A DNA stretch of 34,175 bases from an uncultured Oscillospiraceae bacterium (GTDB lineage: Bacteria > Bacillota > Clostridia > Oscillospirales > Oscillospiraceae), in contig CAAEKQ010000177.1 of the NCBI GenBank assembly GCA_900756575.1, forward strand, positions 1-34,175, in the 5' to 3' direction. The position numbers and the translations under genes were made by a program. The notes beneath the pieces were generated by a model, which did not search any database, was not told the origin of the DNA, and saw nothing but the letters and a program-made list of their open reading frames with translations. This document shows positions 32,003 to 34,175 of this stretch, piece after piece (the first letter of the stretch is position 1; each line of letters starts with the position of its first letter).

Positions 32003-32060
32003 CGGCTTTTTTCGACTGGCTTCTGGCATTTCCTCTGCAAACTGGCAGAAAAAAGTCGCA
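32003..32060. repeat. 12-bp inverted repeat directly upstream of the SDR promoter
   Basis: Arms 32003-32014 (GCGGCTTTTTTC) and 32049-32060 (GAAAAAAGTCGC) differ by one G-U-type position and enclose 34 bases. The second arm ends nine bases before the -35 box. Other than this, the 393-base gap 31767-32159 holds only the two promoters and a 10-base palindrome TTTCGCGAAA at 32126-32135. Confidence 0.6.
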
Positions 32061-32069
32061 GGGCCATAT

Positions 32070-32098
32070 TGCGAAATGCAAAATGATACACTATAATA
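32070..32098 (+). promoter_or_regulatory. Promoter of the SDR gene
   Basis: TTGCGA (32070-32075), a 17-base spacer and a perfect TATAAT (32093-32098). Predicted start near 32105. The palindrome at 32126-32135 lies in the leader. Confidence 0.7.
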
Positions 32099-32159
32099 TG
32101 ACGGTAAGCGTTATAATTCTGCGCTTTTCGCGAAATTAAGGATATGGAGGACAATCATT

Positions 32160-32945
32160 ATGGATATGAGCATGTATGATCTCACCGGCAAGGTTGCCAT
32201 TATCACCGGTTCTACCCGCGGCATCGGCAACGCAATCGCAAAGCTGATGGCTGACCACGGTGCCGCCGTTGTCATCACCGGTCGTAAGCAGGAGGCCTGC
32301 GACAAGGTTGCTGAGGAAATCAAGGCAGCCGGCGGCAAGGCGCTGGGCGTCGCCACCGACGTTACCTCTGCTGAGGCTCGTCAGAACCTGGTAAGTAAGA
32401 CTGTTGAGACCTTCGGTCACATTGATATTCTGGTCAACAACGCCGGTACCGGCGGACAGCCCAGAAAGATGGTTGACATGGACGAGGAGTACTTCGATCA
32501 CTACGTTCAGGCCGACTACAAGGCACTGTACTTCATGAGCCAGGCTGTTGCCTGCCAGATGAAGGCTCAGGGCTGCGAGAAGGGCACCCATCCCTACCGC
32601 ATCATCAACCTGTCTTCCGCCGCCGGCATCAAGAGTCCCATCGGCGACACCGTTTACGGCTCCCTGAAGGCTGCTGTTGCCCATCTGTCCCGGATCATGG
32701 CCAACGAGCTGGCTCGCTTTGGCGTTACCGTCAATGCGGTTGCGCCCGGCTATGTTCTCACCGACATGACCAAGGACGTTATGGCCGACGAGAAGAACGT
32801 TGCTGCCGTTACCCGCATGATTTCCCTGCGCCGTTATGCTCAGCCCATTGAGATTGCCAACGTGATCGCATTCCTGGCTTCTCCCGCAGGCGGCTATGTC
32901 ACCGGCGTGCTGATCCCCGTCGATGGCGGTATGACCATCAACTAA
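32160..32945 (+). CDS. Short-chain dehydrogenase/reductase
   Basis: An NAD(P)-dependent oxidoreductase of 261 residues. The cofactor motif is TGSTRGIG at about residues 16-23, with NNAG following; the catalytic set is Ser in NLSSAAG and Tyr/Lys in YGSLK; the C-terminal part ends IPVDGGMTIN. It looks like classical SDRs of the 3-oxoacyl/3-hydroxyacyl type. GGAGG (32146-32150) precedes the ATG by nine bases. Arginine codons are almost all CGC or CGT and lysines AAG, a bias typical of highly expressed genes and stronger than in the neighbouring cluster. The gene 217 bases downstream is an acyl-CoA dehydratase relative, so an acyl-CoA substrate is likely but unproven. Confidence 0.93.
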   Translation: MDMSMYDLTGKVAIITGSTRGIGNAIAKLMADHGAAVVITGRKQEACDKVAEEIKAAGGKALGVATDVTSAEARQNLVSKTVETFGHIDILVNNAGTGGQPRKMVDMDEEYFDHYVQADYKALYFMSQAVACQMKAQGCEKGTHPYRIINLSSAAGIKSPIGDTVYGSLKAAVAHLSRIMANELARFGVTVNAVAPGYVLTDMTKDVMADEKNVAAVTRMISLRRYAQPIEIANVIAFLASPAGGYVTGVLIPVDGGMTIN

Positions 32946-32963
32946 TTCATCCATATCTGCTCC

Positions 32964-33005
32964 GGCAGGATGGGCCCGCCCCATCCTGCCCGGTGCGGTT
33001 TTCTT
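32964..33005 (+). terminator. Hairpin between the SDR and dehydratase genes (attenuator or partial terminator)
   Basis: An 11-bp perfect stem (32964-32974, GGCAGGATGGG, with 32980-32990), loop of five, followed nine bases on by TTTTCTT. The gap between the T run and the stem makes full termination doubtful. A smaller hairpin (CAGGAG TTT CTCCTG) lies at about 33085-33105. Confidence 0.5.
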
Positions 33006-33161
33006 ACGCAGCAGGGTGTCCGCTGATCTATCATTATATCGAGGACAGCCTGGTCCGTAAGGACTCCAGGGAAAGCAGCAGGAGTTTCTCCTGTTCCCGC
33101 TGTTTTGCCAAGAAAATCTGGGAATTCCCCAATGAAAAATGTTTTGGAGGTATAACCTAAT

Positions 33162-34175
33162 ATGGCAATTGGCACTTACGAGCAGTACAAAGAGCGGCTT
33201 CTCAGCATGAAGCCCAACGTCTACCTCAATGGCAAGAAGATCGACCGTTCCAACGGCAAGACCGGCGCTGAGCGCGATCTGGCTGACTGGATTGTCGGCG
33301 GTACCTACGTCATGAAGCAGTGCTACGACACCGCAAATGACCCCGATTACCGTGATGTCTGCGTGGTAGAAGAGCCCGACGGCTCCGTTCACAACCGTTC
33401 CACCCACATTCATCAGTCTGTGGAAGACCTGCTGAAGAAGCAGCTCATGACCCGTCTGATCTGCCATCGCGTTGGCGGATGTATGCAGCGCTGCATGGGC
33501 TCCGATGCCCTGAACGCTTTGTTCTCCGTCACCTACGACTGCGACCAGGCTTGCGGCACTGAGTATCATGCCCGTCTCCAGAAGTACATCAAGTACTGCC
33601 AGGAGAAGGATCTGATCTGCAACTGCGCACAGACCGACGTAAAGGGTTCCCGTAACCCCAAGTACAAGAGAGCGCATATGCAGCCCGACCCCGACCAGTT
33701 CTTCCACATCGTTGATACCGATGTAGACGGTCTGGACATCGACGGCACCCCCACCAAGGGCATCATTGTCCGCGGTGCAAAGATCTGCAACTCCTGCGCT
33801 CCTTATGTGGACGAGATCATCGCTCTGCCCACCAAGTTCATGGATTCCGAGGATCGTGACTATGCGGTGGCCTTTGCTCTGCCCGCTGACTGGGACGGCA
33901 TCAAGCTGATGGCTCTGCCCGGCCAGCATCACAAGAGAACCCGTCTCGACGCTCCCTTCGCTCAGATTGGCGATGTAGAGTCCCTGACCATTTTCGACGA
34001 CGTGTTCGTCCCCTATTCCCGCGTGTTCATGAACGGCCGTGAGCAGGAAGGTGTTTGCCGCTATGCCGGCTACCTTGCTCTGATGTTCGCTCATTATCAT
34101 CGTCATTCCTACACCGGCTGTAAGACCGCTGTATCCGAGGTCATTGCCTCCCAGGCCGCTCTGGTCGCCGAGGTC
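33162..34175 (+). CDS. 4-hydroxybutyryl-CoA dehydratase / vinylacetyl-CoA isomerase family protein, cut by window edge
   Basis: The first 338 residues of an FAD and iron-sulfur enzyme that, in the model AbfD, dehydrates 4-hydroxybutyryl-CoA to crotonyl-CoA. Canonical [4Fe-4S] ligands can be traced: C107-x3-C111 in GGCMQRCMGSDALNALF and H313-x6-C320 in HRHSYTGCK; Y317 and K321 sit where catalytic residues Y296 and K300 of AbfD are expected. FDDVFVPYSRVFM and the VRGAKICNSCAPYVDEI segment are family-like, but the latter lacks the HQTGAxNSHE-type text of true 4-hydroxybutyryl-CoA dehydratases as I remember it, so substrate may differ. GGAGG is 11 bases before the ATG. Full length is about 480 to 490 residues. 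It forms a likely unit with the upstream SDR, and codon bias suggests strong expression. Confidence 0.9.
   Translation, partial: MAIGTYEQYKERLLSMKPNVYLNGKKIDRSNGKTGAERDLADWIVGGTYVMKQCYDTANDPDYRDVCVVEEPDGSVHNRSTHIHQSVEDLLKKQLMTRLICHRVGGCMQRCMGSDALNALFSVTYDCDQACGTEYHARLQKYIKYCQEKDLICNCAQTDVKGSRNPKYKRAHMQPDPDQFFHIVDTDVDGLDIDGTPTKGIIVRGAKICNSCAPYVDEIIALPTKFMDSEDRDYAVAFALPADWDGIKLMALPGQHHKRTRLDAPFAQIGDVESLTIFDDVFVPYSRVFMNGREQEGVCRYAGYLALMFAHYHRHSYTGCKTAVSEVIASQAALVAEV

Noticed and set aside
32136..34106. A 656-codon open frame antisense to SDR and dehydratase genes
   Set aside because: Runs across two good genes and the spacer between, no motifs; strong codon bias on the plus strand explains it.

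Overview
The window looks like chromosomal DNA of a fairly GC-rich, Gram-positive anaerobe of the class Clostridia, most likely an Oscillospiraceae-type gut bacterium. The reasons are the Firmicutes order SRP RNA - dnaX - ybaB - recR, a YqhQ-like DUF1385 gene beside prmC, a T-box leader, a CsoR-type copper regulator, strong AGGAGG ribosome sites, and a 4-hydroxybutyryl-CoA dehydratase-family gene at the right edge. The taxon is an inference; no 16S or other marker is present. Most of the window is housekeeping sequence. I see no phage, transposon, CRISPR array or tRNA gene.

Layout. 1-3.6 kb: a sodium:alanine (AGCS) symporter cut by the left edge, a divergent TetR regulator whose promoter carries a palindrome, and a PutP-type sodium/proline symporter. 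3.7-5.7 kb: a 63-residue unknown protein and a membrane-anchored parvulin with an N-terminal zinc ribbon. 5.8-10.4 kb, minus strand: a compact operon led by a T-box with a UGC (Cys) specifier. Its order is small membrane protein, GNAT acetyltransferase, cysE, cysS, old-yellow-enzyme reductase and a small unknown protein, several of them overlapping or nearly touching. 10.5-16.0 kb, minus: yqhQ-like gene, prmC, recA, recX, rimO, pgsA, mostly with 4-bp ATGA overlaps or similarly tight junctions.

16.0-21.8 kb, minus: two OmpR-type two-component systems. One has its genes directly behind a lipoprotein with four Asp-rich FG-GAP-like loops. The other has 11-bp-spaced TTCACR repeats in place of a -35 box. 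21.9-23.1 kb: a histidine phosphatase and a NUDIX hydrolase. 23.2-26.2 kb, plus: copper-export operon csoR-copA. The copA C-terminus is a complete CopZ-like domain with its own ribosome site and ATG, so one gene may give both the pump and a free chaperone. 26.2-29.2 kb, minus: SRP RNA, dnaX, ybaB, recR. 29.5-31.8 kb: a MATE efflux protein and a four-segment membrane protein of unknown role. 32.1-34.2 kb, plus: a short-chain dehydrogenase and a 4-hydroxybutyryl-CoA dehydratase-family enzyme cut by the right edge, probably a catabolic acyl-CoA module that continues outside.

The most interesting points are the built-in CopZ start inside copA, the Cys T-box operon with two uncharacterised leading genes, the two-component promoter repeats, the lipoprotein in the other two-component cluster, and the divergent dehydratase paralog.
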